From contig JAREIK010000379.1 of assembly GCA_029783825.1 (NCBI GenBank), forward strand, positions 909,145 through 973,144: DNA of 64,000 bases, given 5' to 3'. A model generated the notes under the pieces. The model was not told the origin of the DNA, did no database searches, and saw only the letters and a list, made by a program, of their open reading frames with translations. Position numbers and translations under genes: made by a program. Position 1 is the stretch's first letter, and each line of letters starts with the position of its first letter. The DNA comes from Sapria himalayana. Its lineage: Eukaryota > Streptophyta > Magnoliopsida > Malpighiales > Rafflesiaceae. Below are positions 1 through 12,727 of this stretch, piece after piece.

Positions 1-2157
1 TAATGGAAATGGCCAGAACACTTTTAAACAAGAAAGACTTACCAAAAATTTTTGGGGAGACAGTGAACACCTCAGTGTACCTGCTCAATAGGTGCCCAAC
101 CAAAGGCACTGGAAAACTTAACTCTAGTGCAAGCCTGACTGGTAGGAAACCCAATGTTAAACACTTAAAGGTATTCGGGAGTGTTTGTTACTCCATATAC
201 CAAGTGCACAGAACCAAATTAGACTCAAGAGTCTAAAGTGCATTTTCGTAGGTTACAGTCCGCAATCCAAGGGTTACAGACTGTACTCACCAGAAACTAA
301 GACATTTCTGGTGAGTAGAGATATTTTAATTGATGAAAATATGTGGGCTGGAAATTCAATTGAAGCAAATTCTAGAACCAAAAATGGTTGCACAGAAGCT
401 GCTACAACCAGCAATAAATTAATAAATGCTCCAAGGTACGATTTCAGCTCACCCTCTACTTTTTCTTCTGATTTTATTTTGATTCTGATTCTTTTACTGA
501 ACATGATCTCAATATAAGTCCAAGTTGTTTCTGAGTATAGTAATTGTTCATCATCTAATTCTAAATCTGTGACTGAACTTAATAAAATAACCCCCGTAAA
601 GTATAGAGACCTATCAGATATTTATCAGAGATGTAATTACGCCTCAGTTGAGTCACTCAACTATGAAGAGACTGTAAAACATCAATTATGGTCAAAGCGA
701 TGCAGACAAAATGTCTGTTATCGAGAAAAATAACACTTGGACCTTAGTCGACTTACCTCAAAATAAACACAGTATAGGTGTTAAGTGGATTTATAGGATT
801 AAAGTTAAATAAATTCAAATCAGCCTGTATACAAGGCTCGATTGGTAGCTAAAGGTTACTCACAAAAACCTAGATTAGACTACCATGAAACCTTTGCTCC
901 AGTAGTAAGGTTAGAAACCATAAGGCTCTTAATAGCCTTAGCTGGACAGAAAGGATAGAATTTATTCCAATTAGACATAAAATCTGCCTTTCTAAATGGA
1001 AAACTTAAGGAAGAGATATGTAAACAACCCCCTAGGTTTGTAAAAAAGGGGAGTGAACACTGTGTTTATAAATTAAATAAGGCTTTGTATGGGTTGAAAC
1101 AAGCTCCTCGTGCTTGGTATCAACAAATCAACTCATACTTTCTGAATCAAGGATTCAGCAGAAGTAAGAGTGAGCCTACACTCTATATTAAAAGAGATAA
1201 TAATTCTGGAATTTTAATCGTTTCTTTATATGTCGATGATATTGTTTTTACAAGTAATAAAACAGAATTATAAACAACTTTAGGAGAGAAATGGAAATTA
1301 AATATGAGATGTCCGACCTAGGAAACTAAAACAATTCTTAGGACTTGAAATAACTCAAGACACAAGTGGTGTGTCTGTTTCTCAAACTACATACATTAAA
1401 CAATTATTGAAAAATTATGGAATGAATGACTACAAGCCTATATCTACCCCTTAAAGTAAATCAAAATTACTTTCAGCTAAAGGTAAACTGTAATGAGAAA
1501 ACATACAAAGCTTAATTGGAAGCTTGCTGTATGCATCAGCAACCAGACCCGATATTGTATATTCTGTTCACTTGTTGTCACGATTTATGCATTGTCCGAA
1601 CCATATACACTTAAGTGCTGCCAAACGGATATTGAGATATCTCAAAGGTACACTTAACTTAGGTCTGAAATATCACAGAATTAACCATACAGAAATCATT
1701 GGTTATTGTGATAGTGATTGGGGAGGAAATCCAGAGGATTACAAAAGTACCTCTGGATATGTATTTAACTAGGAACTGCGGCTGTTTCTTGGCAGTCCAA
1801 GAAACAATCAACCGTAGCCCTGTCCACCACTGAAGCTAATATGTTTCAGCTTCAGTTGCAACCTCTCAAGCCTTATGGCTTAGAAAACTATTGGGCGACT
1901 TAATAAAGTCCAAAAATATCCAATAAAAATTCTGTGTGATAATCAATCGACTATATCTATTGCGAGTGATATGGTAATGCATAGTCGAACTAAACACATA
2001 GGTTTGAAATATCACTTCATTAAGGATACAATTGAATCTAATGAAGTTAAGTTGATTTTTTGCAGGACTAAAGAACAAGTAGCCGATATATCACGAAGTC
2101 CCTACCGAGAGAAAAGCTTATCTATTTGAGAGAAAAGCTTGGTCTGACCTCAACTAC
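1..2157 (+). pseudogene. Ty1-copia polyprotein (copia-1): integrase end, RT, RNase H
   Basis: This is the 3' half of a copia pol gene, cut by the window start. In order, the integrase C-terminal part is at about 1-340 (NTSVYLLNRCPTKGTG, HLKVFGSVCY, then CIFVGYSPQSKGYRLYSPET after a frame change). Reverse transcriptase is at about 740-1310, with [32 protein letters not shown] and the catalytic box LYVDDIVF near 1228. RNase H is at about 1520-2110 ([39 protein letters not shown], then QSKKQSTVALSTTEA). The frame is broken by several stops and frameshifts, for example a TAG after GQKG near 957 where copia proteins have Trp. Decay is milder than in the other two copia elements here, so this looks like the youngest. 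It runs straight into an LTR, which confirms the orientation. Confidence 0.95.
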
Positions 2158-2173
2158 ATCGAATCGGGGAAAT

Positions 2174-2494
2174 TGTTGACGGGCTGTTCGTTAAGTTGAG
2201 AGATTTAGAGTGAAATTACCAATATGCCCTTAATGAGCAATTATCGGTGTATTACTGTAAAGTATCTCTTTATTAAATTTTTTCTATTTTTAATTATCGG
2301 ATGTATATAAAAGCCTGTTTTTTTTGACCTAGCCGCTGGCTGAATATTTTTAATTTGAGTGCTTTGATATTGGTTCCTGCTGTGCGAATTCTCTTCTCTC
2401 CTTCTTCTCTTCTGTTCTTCATCTTCTTCTCAGTTCTTGCTTCTGTTCTTGAGAATTCCTTGTATTAAACAGGAATAGTTGTTCTAAAACAACA
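2174..2494 (+). repeat. 3' LTR of copia-1
   Basis: The 321-bp segment starts TGTTG and ends CAACA, the short inverted repeat typical of copia LTRs. It begins about 20 bp after the end of the RNase H reading frame, behind a weak purine stretch (CGGGGAAA, 2165-2172). It holds a TATA box at 2304 and CT-rich sequence downstream, as expected of an LTR promoter. The matching 5' LTR lies outside the window. If the usual 5-bp target duplication holds, the next bases ATATC should also precede the missing 5' LTR. Confidence 0.85.
2304..2312 (+). promoter_or_regulatory. TATA box in copia-1 LTR
   Basis: TATATAAAA lies 130 bp into the LTR, and pyrimidine-rich sequence follows at 2388-2440. Position and sequence fit the core promoter of a plant copia LTR. 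Transcript initiation is inferred, not shown. Confidence 0.6.
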
Positions 2495-2689
2495 ATATCT
2501 TCTATCATATGCAAAATGAACCGCAACGGGATGTAATAATAGGTGGCTATGATCTGGTGGGAATGGGGACGTTGAAACCGATATCCCGGTCACAAAAATT
2601 TAAATGGTTGTGTTTCCTAAATGATTTTGTTAGGTTTGGTTGTGGTAATTACTCTTAGATCATGTCTCCATTATATCAATCCCAATTCT
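2495..2689. other. Unassigned, somewhat GC-richer flank of copia-1
   Basis: About 195 bp lie between the LTR and the start of the homology shared with the far end of the window. A short open frame from the ATG near 2510 reads MQNEPQRDVIIGGYDLVGMG and continues to about 2660. I do not recognise it, and it may be chance. Base composition is less AT-rich than the sequence that follows. Confidence 0.4.
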
Positions 2690-4856
2690 TGTGTTTTCCC
2701 ATTTCAATAACTGATTTTGTGTTGCTAAAATATAATTGTGATGGAAAGAGAAAAAAAAGGGGATAAATAACATATTTCAGTGCAAGGAATTCAATGAAGG
2801 TATTTTTTTGTTTTTGCTTATTTTTTTAACATTTTTTAAAATTACATCTTTAACAAAAAATGTGGGAAGAAAATAGAAATATGTTTCAAAATCAAAATTT
2901 ATTTATTTTTCAATAAAATAATGGGAAAAAATTTTAAATTTTTAATATTTTGGTGAATCAATGTGCCCCCCATTGTGCTCCTTGGCAGTGCTAGATGGAG
3001 CTATGTGTAGCATATTGTGTGGGTGTGGCAATTTAATTAAATTTTGTTGATTTTTGAAAATTAAATTAATATAATATAATATATTATAAATCATTTATAT
3101 TAAAAACAAATATATATTATTTTGTTTTTATTTATATAGAAACACTATTGTCAGTCATTTCAATTATGTTGTTAATCATTATTATATAAATTTTTTTTCA
3201 TAAAATTTTAATCATTTATATAAAATAATATATTATAAATCATATATATATATATAAAACAATTTGATATAGATATATCAAATTCTTTTCATAAATTATA
3301 TGTTAGTCATTTTAATTGCGAATTAGCAAAAATAATTAAGAAATATATTATAATATTAAAATAAGTAAAAATTACATAATTTCTTAAATAATACTTAATT
3401 TACATACATGTAATTGAATATGTGTACATCTATACACTATTTTCAATGCATTAATATATAGATAAATATTGTTCAAAATACTTCATTATATGCATAAATG
3501 CACATAATAAGTTTTTGGGTTTTTTAATTTTATTTTTGATTTCATCTGAATAGTTTTGGATTGCCTATTTTCATGTATTAATTGAAACACATTTCATCCA
3601 TAATTATAGCAAGAAATTATGATATTTATTTTATCTTGTATGCATTGTATTTGGGAATACCTATATTTATGCATTTTGATGTTATGTATGATATCTTTTT
3701 AATTATTTTACTGAATTATGAGGGTATGCAATTAAATTAAGACTTTTTATATATTTTATATATAATTGACAAATTATTATGTATTTTGTGTATATTTTTT
3801 TATATTTTTTTAATGATTTCTTTTTAATTATTTATTTTATAATTATTTTGAGTTTTATTTTAATTATTTTTTTGAATGATTATAAATATAAGTGATAAAC
3901 CATATATTTTTTATATATGTTTTATATTTTTTTGTTACCTAGTTGAATTATGATTTTTTTGTGTATTTTGTTATTTAAAGTTAAGATCATTACAATTATT
4001 TTACATTTATTTCCTTACTAAGATTACATAAAATTAATAATTTCAAAAAGACTACCTCATATTAATAGTTCAACCTTAACAATAAATAATTTATAATTAT
4101 TAAAATAAATACTTAAACTTCACTTTTAATAACAATAAAAATGAAAAAAATTTATGAGGATATGCAATTAGAATAGTGAAACATAATAATAATTGTAAAA
4201 CTAAAAAAAAAATAGAAGCTAATTTAAAAATTTATATAGTTGCTTGATTTCCATCTCCCTAAAATTATAATAAAATAAATAATACTTGTCTTTATTTAAT
4301 ATTAAAAATATATATATTACATGTCACATGTGGTATATGACTATGTATTCACATACATAATATAGATTAAAATATTTTCTCATTTATTAATTATATTTTC
4401 CATCGATAATTAATTTATTTTGTATCTTTTTTCATAGAAAAATTTTAATGTATTGATATTGATAATTTTTATATTATTTCTATTATATATATATGTTTAT
4501 CTAATTAAATAGTACTCATTATTAATTTAGAAATTAATAATTATGAGATTGCAATTTTTTTTCTTTATTAATGCAATTTTATTAAATATAGATAAATATC
4601 AAATACTTAATTTTATGTAAATGATAAAAATACAACTTATGTCTTTTGAAAAATATTTAAGACACTCGAACAACCCACCTTATCTGATTTTAATCTAAAA
4701 TTATTTAATAATTATTTTTATACAACTCATTTGTTAGATTTATGCAATATCATAAAAATATTACATCTTTATTACAAATAGATCTCTATGTATATTATTA
4801 TAATTCAAAAAATGTTAATGTTATGTGTTATATGAATAGAAACATTATACGATATG

Positions 4857-7800
4857 ATCATCAATGTATGAATGTAAGATCTAAAGATGAGTTTTAAAAT
4901 GATGAATTTGTAGATGAGATGAGGAATTTTAATATATTTACTGAAAAACAGCTTGAATTTATGGATGAAACAAAAATAAGATTTCCATGTAATATTTATA
5001 AATATCAAAATTGAAGTTTACATGATGTAGACTTAGTGGGATATGATATCATTTTACAAAAAATTGATTTGTTAGCGAAAATTATGTTGGTATAAACATA
5101 GGAAATTAGTTGTGTCACAAATAATTAAGTATTATATAAATAGAAATCTTGATTAAATAGTTACAATGAAATTTGCTAATCCCAACAATGTATGTGAAAC
5201 AATTTTTAAGAATGTCATTGGTCTTCATTAAATCTAGATATCACTAACGATATCTCAATATCATCAACAAAACAATTTTATAAAAATAATTTGGGAATGT
5301 AATCTATATGATCACTCAAAGTTATTTGTAGTGGTCAGACTAATGAATTTAAAGACAAAACATCATTTTTATAAAGGTGTTATAATGAAATATATCTATT
5401 ATTATCTGAATTATTACCAACGAATAACATCATGATAGATAGATTTTATGTTGCAAAGAAATTAATGCGAGGTTTGGGTTTGCCAGTGGAAAACATACAT
5501 TACTATATTAATGGTTGCATGATATATTGGGGCATATACAGTGAAACAATTACATTCAATTTTGTAACTATCCTCAGTACAAAATAAATATAGTATGTAA
5601 AAGGAAAAAAATAGATATTTCTCACAAGAAGATGTATTATTTCAAATTGACTCTTTGTAAAGATTATTTGCATCTCATGCTACTAGTAATGATATGAGTT
5701 GACATAAAGAGCATGTTAATAAAGATGACATGATGCGGTATTGCTTATATTATTATTCTTAAAATTTTTTTTTTGATTCTCATCCATTATTTGAAGATGA
5801 AAACCAAAATTTTAGATTAGGGCTGTGCACATATGAATATCAGCCATTTGGACATATAAGGTAATAATACTTTTCATGGCTAGTAATTATTACACATTAT
5901 AATTTACCACCATAGATGTGTATGAAAGATGAACACATATTTTGTGTGTTATCATTCCTAGTCCGAGAAAACCAAAAGAAAAATTGGATATTTTCTTATA
6001 GCCCCTTATAGTAGAGATCAAAATTTTATGGGAGTTGGTGTCTAAACATATGATATATCTAGAAATGATAACTTTTGTGAACTATAAGTGACTTTCCTAC
6101 ATATTCAATATTATCCAGTAGAGTACTACAGAGAAATTAGTTTGTTCTTATTGCATGGAGGACTCATATGCATTTTATATGAGCAAAGGAGGAAAAACTT
6201 CTTAGTTTGATAAGCACTATAAATTCTTACATGTGAAATATCCATTTTGGATAAATTTTGATCCATTTAAGAAAGGTCGTAAATTATTAAAAGTGCACTA
6301 TCTTTGAGGTAAAGTGACAAGATTTAGAGGTTATTAAAATAAAGTGACGTTATTGATGCAGGTTGAATTAATGTGTAAATTTCAAAAAATTATCACTATG
6401 GTTGGAATAAAAAAAGTATTTTTTTTTAGATTTGCCTTATTGGAAAATAAATATTGTTAGACATTACTTAAATGTGATGCATATTGAAAAAAACTTTTTT
6501 GATAATATTTTTAATATCATAATGAATGTGGAATGAAAAACAAAAGATAATGCTAAATCAAGAAATGATTTGAAAGAGTTATGTTTATGTCAAGAGTTAC
6601 ACATGGACGAATAAACGAATAAATTCAATAAGACTTGTTATAGTCTTGTAAAGGATACAAAGGGAACTTTGTTCAAATGAATGATTTAGCTTAGGTTCCA
6701 TGATGGATATGATTCTAACATAAGAAGATATGTTGATTTGAAGAAGTATAAGTTATTTGGAATGAAAAGTCATGATTTCCATGTGTTCATGTAGAGGCTA
6801 ATACCCAAATCATTCCATGAATTACTTCCAAAAATGTTTAGTAAACATTGAGTGAAATAAATATTTTGTTAAGAATCTCACTTGTAATGTCATAAGAAAT
6901 GAAACAATTACAAAATGTCATCACCATTATTTTATGTAAACTTGAGCATATTTTGCTTCATAGCTTCTTTGATTCCATGAAATATCTCATGGTCCATTTA
7001 CCTTATGAATCCATGATAGCAGGTCTTGTGCAATACAGATGGATATATCCATTTGAGAAGTAATATATTTATCATTTGTTAATCTAAAAAATATAATGCA
7101 TCTATCGAATATATATTTTTCTAATATATATCTATTTTAGATATCTTAGAAAATTGAAAAATAATCTTTAAAATAAAGTCAAAGTCAAAGGATCGATATA
7201 CAACGTCTACTTAGTTTAAGAATCTTTAGAATTTCGTGTGTACTACTTTTGGCCACAATAATATAATCACCATAATAAATTATCACCAAAGAATGTATAA
7301 GGTTTGGGGAATGGTTCAGAAGTAAATGTTATGATTTCTATTTTTAGGAATGTGGGCAGATTGTATGGTAGAGCAATATCATGATATTTTTTGAATGATT
7401 TAGATTATCATTCTGTCCACATATACATATTGTTTAATTGTGAAGATGTTACACCTTATACTGAGTAAGATCTATAATAATTTCATATTCTCATTTATTT
7501 GTCATTTGTATGTGATTTAATATTTTAATTATTCAAAATACCTTCAATTATGTTGTGAAGAATATTTGCTCAGAAATTAAGGTAAAGAGAACATATTGAT
7601 GATGATTCAATTGATGAATGGCTTGAAAGGATTTTGCAAATTAGTTTGAAAAATATGTCAGCATATACCTTATCATTCTTGGCTCTAAATAGTCATGTAC
7701 AACATTATATATGTATGAATTTACCATTTATCCTTTTATAAGTATAATTTTTTTCATCAAATATATGTAACAAACAAATGAAAGATCTTATAAAAGGACT

Positions 7801-8350
7801 ATTATAAGTTTACAAACATATCCCATACATTATGTAAATGGATATAAATTTCACACTTTGAAAATATGGTTCAAATAAAGCAGCAATGACCTGTGGTATT
7901 TGCATCAAGGGATCTAATTATATTGTATCTACTACTAATTTTCATGGTCGACTAATTGAAATTCTACACATAGAGTATTATGTCTATACTATAATTTATC
8001 ATCAATACAAGCCAAACAAGAGTGTTACTCCACTTTATCCAACCACAAGAAATATGTGTTACTGGTGGGCAATATGTAAAATAAAACCTAGATCAGTAGT
8101 TGAAGTTATTGAAAAGGATGTTATGATTACTCCAAATTATGTTTTAGTATAATGTAAAACTTCATTCAATCATTCCTGGGGTAGATGATGGCCTTCAAAC
8201 CTTACTTGGTGAAGGTGGAAATGATTTGGACATTGATGATGGTAATGTTGAAGAAGAAAATGAGGGGGAATTAATTGTAAAATCAGAAGATGATAAATAT
8301 GTAGATAGATATGATTTTTTAGAAATTTCTAATAGTGTCTATAAATTCAT
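4857..8350 (+). pseudogene. TNP2-like CACTA transposase, copy A
   Basis: Domains are in TNP2 order. A transposase-associated domain at about 4866-5035 reads DHQCMNVRSKDEF, then EFMDETKIRFPCNIYKYQN. A linker at 5340-5540 has ELLPTNNIMIDRFYVAKKLM and GLGLPVENIHYYINGCMIYW. Transposase_21 spans about 5640-6840, with FRLGLCTYEYQPFGHIR, DLPYWKINIVRHYLNVMHIE, NFFDNIF and FGMKSHDFHVFM. A DUF4218-like part at about 6800-7070 includes VQYRWIYPFE-type sequence. A DUF4216-like part at 7886-8152 has IKGSNYIVSTTNFHGRLIEI and CYWWAICKIKPRSVVEVIEK. Many stops and frameshifts make it non-functional. The family cuts and pastes CACTA elements in the nucleus. Introns between domains are possible but cannot be separated from decay. 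Confidence 0.93.
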
Positions 8351-8533
8351 TGACTACCTTGTAATTTTCTCATTCTTATTTTGTAATTGTTAAAAAGTGA
8401 ATGTTAAATTAAAATATTTTAATTACTTTTTCTAATGTCAATGTGTCTATCATTATATTTTGTTATTATGACATTTTAATATAATGTTTTTATTGTCTCT
8501 ATATATTTTGATCTTTATATAATTTGTTTTAGG

Positions 8534-8870
8534 TATGAGAGGTTATCATTCAATTTAAGCGACCAAGTATCTAAATATGTGAGGAGGGGTAGAAGAAGTC
8601 AACTAATAGTTCTTTGAAAAGAAAATCTTCATGTATTCAGTAATGACAACATTACAAATATATTTCTGCATTTTTCTACATGTATGGAAGAAACTTTGGC
8701 ATCACCTCATCATAACATACATGGATTAACTATCACAGATATTCCTTCTTCATCTCATTTTTCATTAGAAGATACTAATAGTATTGTTCCACCTATCTTA
8801 GGAGGACTATGCATTGATACTATAGTAGCAGCACCGATGGAATATTGACAATCTTTAGTTTGCATGCCAA
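8534..8870 (+). pseudogene. Downstream CACTA coding remnant
   Basis: Short runs of possible coding sequence follow the transposase after an AT-rich gap. They include TITDIPSSSHFSLEDTNSIV and a frame reading RGGVEEVN-like sequence. The same block recurs in copy D at 26880-27190 (SMGGVEEVNKQF, then LEGTCIETVA). Conservation in two copies at the same place suggests a last exon of TNP2 or part of a second element gene. I do not recognise a domain. Confidence 0.5.
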
Positions 8871-9117
8871 GTTATGAGAAAATTTTTATTTGGCTCATAA
8901 TTGATAATAAACAATACGTAACTTTCTTTAATTTGCTACATCCAATCATTACCATTTTTCATTTTTTTTATTTTAATTAAATATAAAATAATATGTGAAT
9001 GAAAATAAAAATATATGATATTGCTACTTATTGAACATTATCATTTATAATATAATATATAAATTTTAACTTAGTAACAGAAAAAAATATATATATTTTA
9101 CTTTTGTTTGATGATCT

Positions 9118-9365
9118 GTTTCTAAATCCATTTCTAAATAGAAATAGATTTTTTTTTCATTTTTTAGATGATTTGTCACTCATTTAGAAATGGATTATAC
9201 ATTTCCAATTTTTATATTTCAACATTAACGATAGAATCTAAGATACCTTTGACATCACAAAATGTAGTGATGAATTTTTTCCATCACTATTTATAGAAAT
9301 GGCATTGTATGATTTGTTTCTAAAATTTTGAGAGGATGATGATAGAAATGGAACTATTCCATCTC
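9118..9365. repeat. CACTA subterminal motif cluster, copy A 3' end
   Basis: The 10-bp motif CCATTTCTAA and its reverse complement (AGAAATGGAT, AGAAATGG) occur several times in both orientations over 250 bp. The same motif clusters at 62855-62955 (copy E) and, weaker, at 13960-14215 (copy C). CACTA elements typically carry such short subterminal repeats as binding sites for their TNPA-type protein; that role here is inferred. Confidence 0.6.
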
Positions 9366-9368
9366 TAA

Positions 9369-10153
9369 GGGTCCGTTTGATAAAACTGAAAAAACTAAGT
9401 GCTGAAAAATAAGTGTTGAAAAATTAAGGCTGAATTTTAAAAGATAATGAATTTGTATTGAAAAACTATTTGATAAATTACTGTTAATTGAATGCTGAAT
9501 ATAAATATATTGTTTGATAATTATAAATGCTAAATACTGAAAATGATGAATTTTACTTATTTTCCATTATTATTATTGTATTACATATTATCCAATATAA
9601 ATATAATTTATAATGAATTTTTTTTCACTACAATTATTAATTATTAAAAAAAATAAAAGTACTAAAAACATATTCATAAATAAATCATAAATCCAAAAAA
9701 GAAATAAAAATTTTTCAAAAATAACTAATAAGATTTAAACTCTTTAAAACTACCCAAATTTTTAATATAAAAATAAAAATTAATGAACAACTAGTTGATT
9801 TGCTATTTCCTATTTTAAATTAATCATGAAAGAAAGTTAGGATTAGGGTTTGTAGTGGCGAAGAAAGGAGGAGGAGAAGACAGATTCACAAACTAAACTA
9901 TAATATGAATGAGAAAACGAAAAAGAAATGAAAAAAAGGAAAAAAATGATAATCTTTTAAAAAAAATTTGTTGAAACTATTCAACCTTCAACATTAAGTA
10001 GGTCTCTACCTAATTAAAATTTTCAATGAATTTTCACTTAAAATTTTAAATTGTCAGCTCCCAATATTTTTTTATCAAAAGCACTTACAATTTCAAACCA
10101 TTAAAAATTAAAAATTTCAATGGTTTGAAGATCTTAAGTGCGTTATCATACAG
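9369..10153. mobile_element. Non-autonomous TIR element inside CACTA copy A
   Basis: The left end reads GGGTCCGTTTGATAAAACTG, followed by AAGTGCTGAAAAATAAGTG. The right end has AAGTGCGTTATCATACAGTC, whose complement (ACTGTATGATAACGCACTT) resembles the left end. The ends fit a common plant MITE type (hAT-like). There is no coding trace inside, only AT-rich sequence and TGAAAAT-type repeats. CACTA subterminal motifs continue on both sides (9357-9368 and from 10160), which supports an insertion. I could not find a convincing 8-bp target duplication, so the ends may be off by a few bases. Confidence 0.6.
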
Positions 10154-10337
10154 TCAGTAAATCTATCTCTATTCAACCTTAGCGACGAAATTAGAAAAGG
10201 AATAGGGCATTTCTGATTTTGTCATTTCTTTTAGTGATTTAAACAAGAGAGAATTATGCCTTGGTGCAATCCCAAGAAATAAATGAAAAAAAAGAACTAA
10301 ATTTTTTATTATATAAAAAAGATATACCAAACTCTTA

Positions 10338-11522
10338 GGTGGCGTTAGGTTTGAAAAAAATTTTCAATTTTCTGTTTTTCATTTGCTGGAAGTCATTTTC
10401 TGGTTTTTAAACTTTTTTTTTTGAAAAATAGAGAATATATTTGGTGTTTATGCTGGAAAATATTTTACTGAAAATGAAAACAGAAAAATGTGTTTGGTAT
10501 GTATAATGTAAAATATATTTTTTATATGTTAAATTAAACTTAAAAAAACAATACATAACTAAAAAAAATCATCCAGAAAAGAGTTTAAACATGATTTTGA
10601 ATAAAATCATTCACAAAAGAGTTTATGCATGATTTTAAACAAAATGATTGACAAAAGTGGTCATGCATAATTTTGAACAAAATAAAAATCAAAAGAGTTC
10701 ATACATGATTCTGATCAAAATCATTCCACATTTGTTCTGCTATGCCATCACGAATTTGTTCCATTTGTGCTGTTTGGCTTGCATCTACTGCAATTGGGTC
10801 CTGCTCTGCACCATATACTTCATCATTGCGCATCAGCATTTGTTCTGTACTGTACTCCATGAATAATGTATCTAATGCGTGATGACGTCGAATAAAGTTG
10901 TGTAAAGTACAACAAGCTGTAGGAATTAGACGTTGCCTCCGCAATGGATAGCTAGACATGTGCTTCATAATTGGAAATCTTGCTTTTAGTACCCCAATAC
11001 TTCGCTCAATGACATTACACAAGCAACTGTGTCGATAGTTGAACAATTCTCGGCATCCACGTGGCCTGCCTTGGCCTCGAAAGTCTCGTAATTGATATCT
11101 CTGACCTCGATAAGGGGCAAGAAATCAAAGAATATTTGGATAGCCGGAGTCTACGAGATAAAATTGAGCTACAAAAAATAGCCTGAGTTTGCAGAAGCAA
11201 GAAGAAGCCGAGCAGACCCACAGACGCAAGGGAGGAATCACACACGAGGCGTCGATCAGACAAGCAGAAGCAAGAAGAGAGCCGAGCAGATCCACAGCCA
11301 CAGACCCAAGGAAGAAATCGTAAGTGAAATCAGATGGAGAATGAGGGCTGGAGCATTCTCTGGCAAAGAGGGAAAATGACTTTTTATCGTTCTCTCCTTT
11401 TCTTAAAAACAAGCTTGTGTTTTCTCAAAAATGGAAAATAAAAATAAGCATCCAAACAGCTTTTTTGGAAAAACACGGAAAACATGAAAATGAAAACGAA
11501 AAATATCAAACCAAACAGCACC
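10338..11522 (-). mobile_element. PIF/Harbinger element with TTA target duplication
   Basis: The element is 1185 bp, flanked by TTA at 10335-10337 and 11523-11525, the superfamily's 3-bp target duplication. The ends are imperfect inverted repeats: GGTGGCGTTAGGTTTGAAAA on the left and GGTGCTGTTTGGTTTGATAT read inward from the right. Both subterminal zones are rich in GAAAATGAAAA. It carries only the C-terminal part of a Harbinger transposase on the minus strand (10699-11166), so it is a deletion derivative. The uninterrupted copy of the target at 12897-12912 reads TTTTTAACTAATTG with a single TTA, which confirms the insertion point. Confidence 0.93.
10699..11166 (-). pseudogene. Harbinger transposase, C-terminal DDE part
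   Basis: On the minus strand the frame reads FYLVDSGYPNIL, a stop (near 11127), FLAPYRGQRYQLRDFRGQGR, then FNYRHSCLCNVIERSIGVLK, ARFPIMKHMSSYPLRRQRLI and ACCTLHNFIRRHH. This is the DDE_Tnp_4 pattern of PIF/Harbinger transposases. Asp in LVDSGYP and Glu in VIERSIG sit where the second and third catalytic residues of the family lie. The N-terminal half with the first Asp is missing, and one in-frame stop is present. The last 115 codons are open from Met 11046 to the stop at 10699. It cannot be active alone, but the ends may once have been mobilised by a full-length relative. Confidence 0.93.
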
Positions 11523-11699
11523 TTAACTAATTGATTTTTGATGCACTCAAATAAAGAAATCACAAAACAAACTTAACTAAATTTCTAAATACTAAATTAA
11601 GTATTAATTAATTATATTTCTTCTCCACTCACTCTCCCTTGTAACTCGCACCTTTTTCCTCTGCTCTCTCACTTTTTTCTTTGCCCCTCTCTCCTATAA

Positions 11700-12590
11700 T
11701 CCATCGACACCCACTCCATCAAGTTCCTCGGTGGAGCTCCTCGTTGGAACTTGATGGAGCTCATCGAGCACCTTGGAGCTCCACAGTTGAGCTTCATCAA
11801 AACTCACTGGAAGCTTGTGCAGAGCTTCCAAGAGTTCATTAAGCTCATGATTGAGCTCGATGTGCTCTATTTATACCTTCTTGATGGAGCTCGATGGAGC
11901 TAAATGAGTTCCATCTAGATCCTTAGTAGAGCTCGATGAGATTCATTGAGCTTCTCGATGAAGTTCAATGTGCTCCAACAAGCTTCATATCGAAGCCCAC
12001 TAGGAAGCTCATTCAAAGCTTCCAAGAGGCCATTGAGCTCTTTGATGGAGCTCGATGTGCATGTGCTCCTTCGAGCTTATTGGTGGACCTCATTGTGCTC
12101 CACCGAACTTCTTAGTAGAGCTTGATATGCTCCATCGAGCTCCTCGAAGAAGCTTGATGCATCGAGCTCTTAGATATGCTCCATTGAGCTACTCAGTGGA
12201 ACTCGATGTACTCCATCAAGCTCTTTAGTAGAGTTCGATGTGCTCCATCGAGCTCCTCAGTGTACTTCATCATGCTTCTTGATGGAGCTTGATGTGCTCC
12301 ATCTAGCTCCTCAATGGTGCTCGATATGCTCCATCTAGCTCCTCATTAGAGCTCGATGTGCTCCATCTAGCTCCTCATCAGAGCTCGATGTGCTCCATCT
12401 AGCTCCTCGGTAGAGCTCGATGTGCTCCATCTAGCTCCTCAGTGGAGCTCGATTGCTCCATTGAGCTCCTCATCCATTGAGCTCTAAGGTGGAGGTCGAT
12501 GTACTCCATCAAGCTCCTTGGTTGGCCTCGATGTGCTCCATCGAGCTCCTCGATGAAGCTCAATGTGCTCTAACAAACTCTTTGTTGGAA
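11700..12590. repeat. GAGCTC minisatellite block 1 (32-bp unit)
   Basis: This GC-richer tandem array has a unit like GAGCTCGATGTGCTCCATCT plus AGCTCCTCAGTA. The cleanest part is 12290-12450, where unit starts at 12351, 12383 and 12415 give a 32-bp period. Toward 11700 the units become irregular. The array follows the L1 terminal sequence and ends at the CA/TA microsatellite. I see no coding role, although GAGCTC-rich frames can stay open by chance. Confidence 0.9.
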
Positions 12591-12599
12591 CTTCCTAAA

Positions 12600-12693
12600 G
12601 CACATCATGCATGTGTGTTGTGAATTGTTTAAAATATTTTTATTTTCATAATTTAATTAAATAAATTATTATAAATCATTATTATTTAAAACA

Positions 12694-12727
<34 letters not shown>

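Larger units (their letters stand above)
2690..10236 (+). mobile_element. CACTA (En/Spm-like) transposon, copy A
   Basis: This decayed CACTA element contains a TNP2-type transposase pseudogene (4857-8350). The 5' 3.6 kb (2690 to about 6300) is collinear with the reverse complement of 60200-63850. The 3' subterminal zone holds AGAAATGG/CCATTTCTA motifs (9118-9365). The proposed 3' terminus is TTTTAGTG at 10229-10236, which reads CACTAAAA on the other strand and fits the superfamily. The 5' terminus is not resolved: the shared homology starts at 2690 without an obvious CACTA. A small TIR element (9369-10153) is inserted near the 3' end. Long AT-rich stretches (3000-4600) carry no coding trace. 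Confidence 0.8.
10247..11620. repeat. Long TIR, first left copy (L1), split by Harbinger
   Basis: GAGAGAATTATGCCTTGGTG at 10247, read across the Harbinger insertion to 11526-11600, aligns with 12797-12960 and with the complement of 13630-13788. Shared landmarks are GAATTATG, TTGGTGCA, the ACCAAA stretch, TTAACTAATTGATTTT and GCACTCAA. It is therefore a third copy of the same terminal sequence. Its own opposite end is not obvious. Confidence 0.75.
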
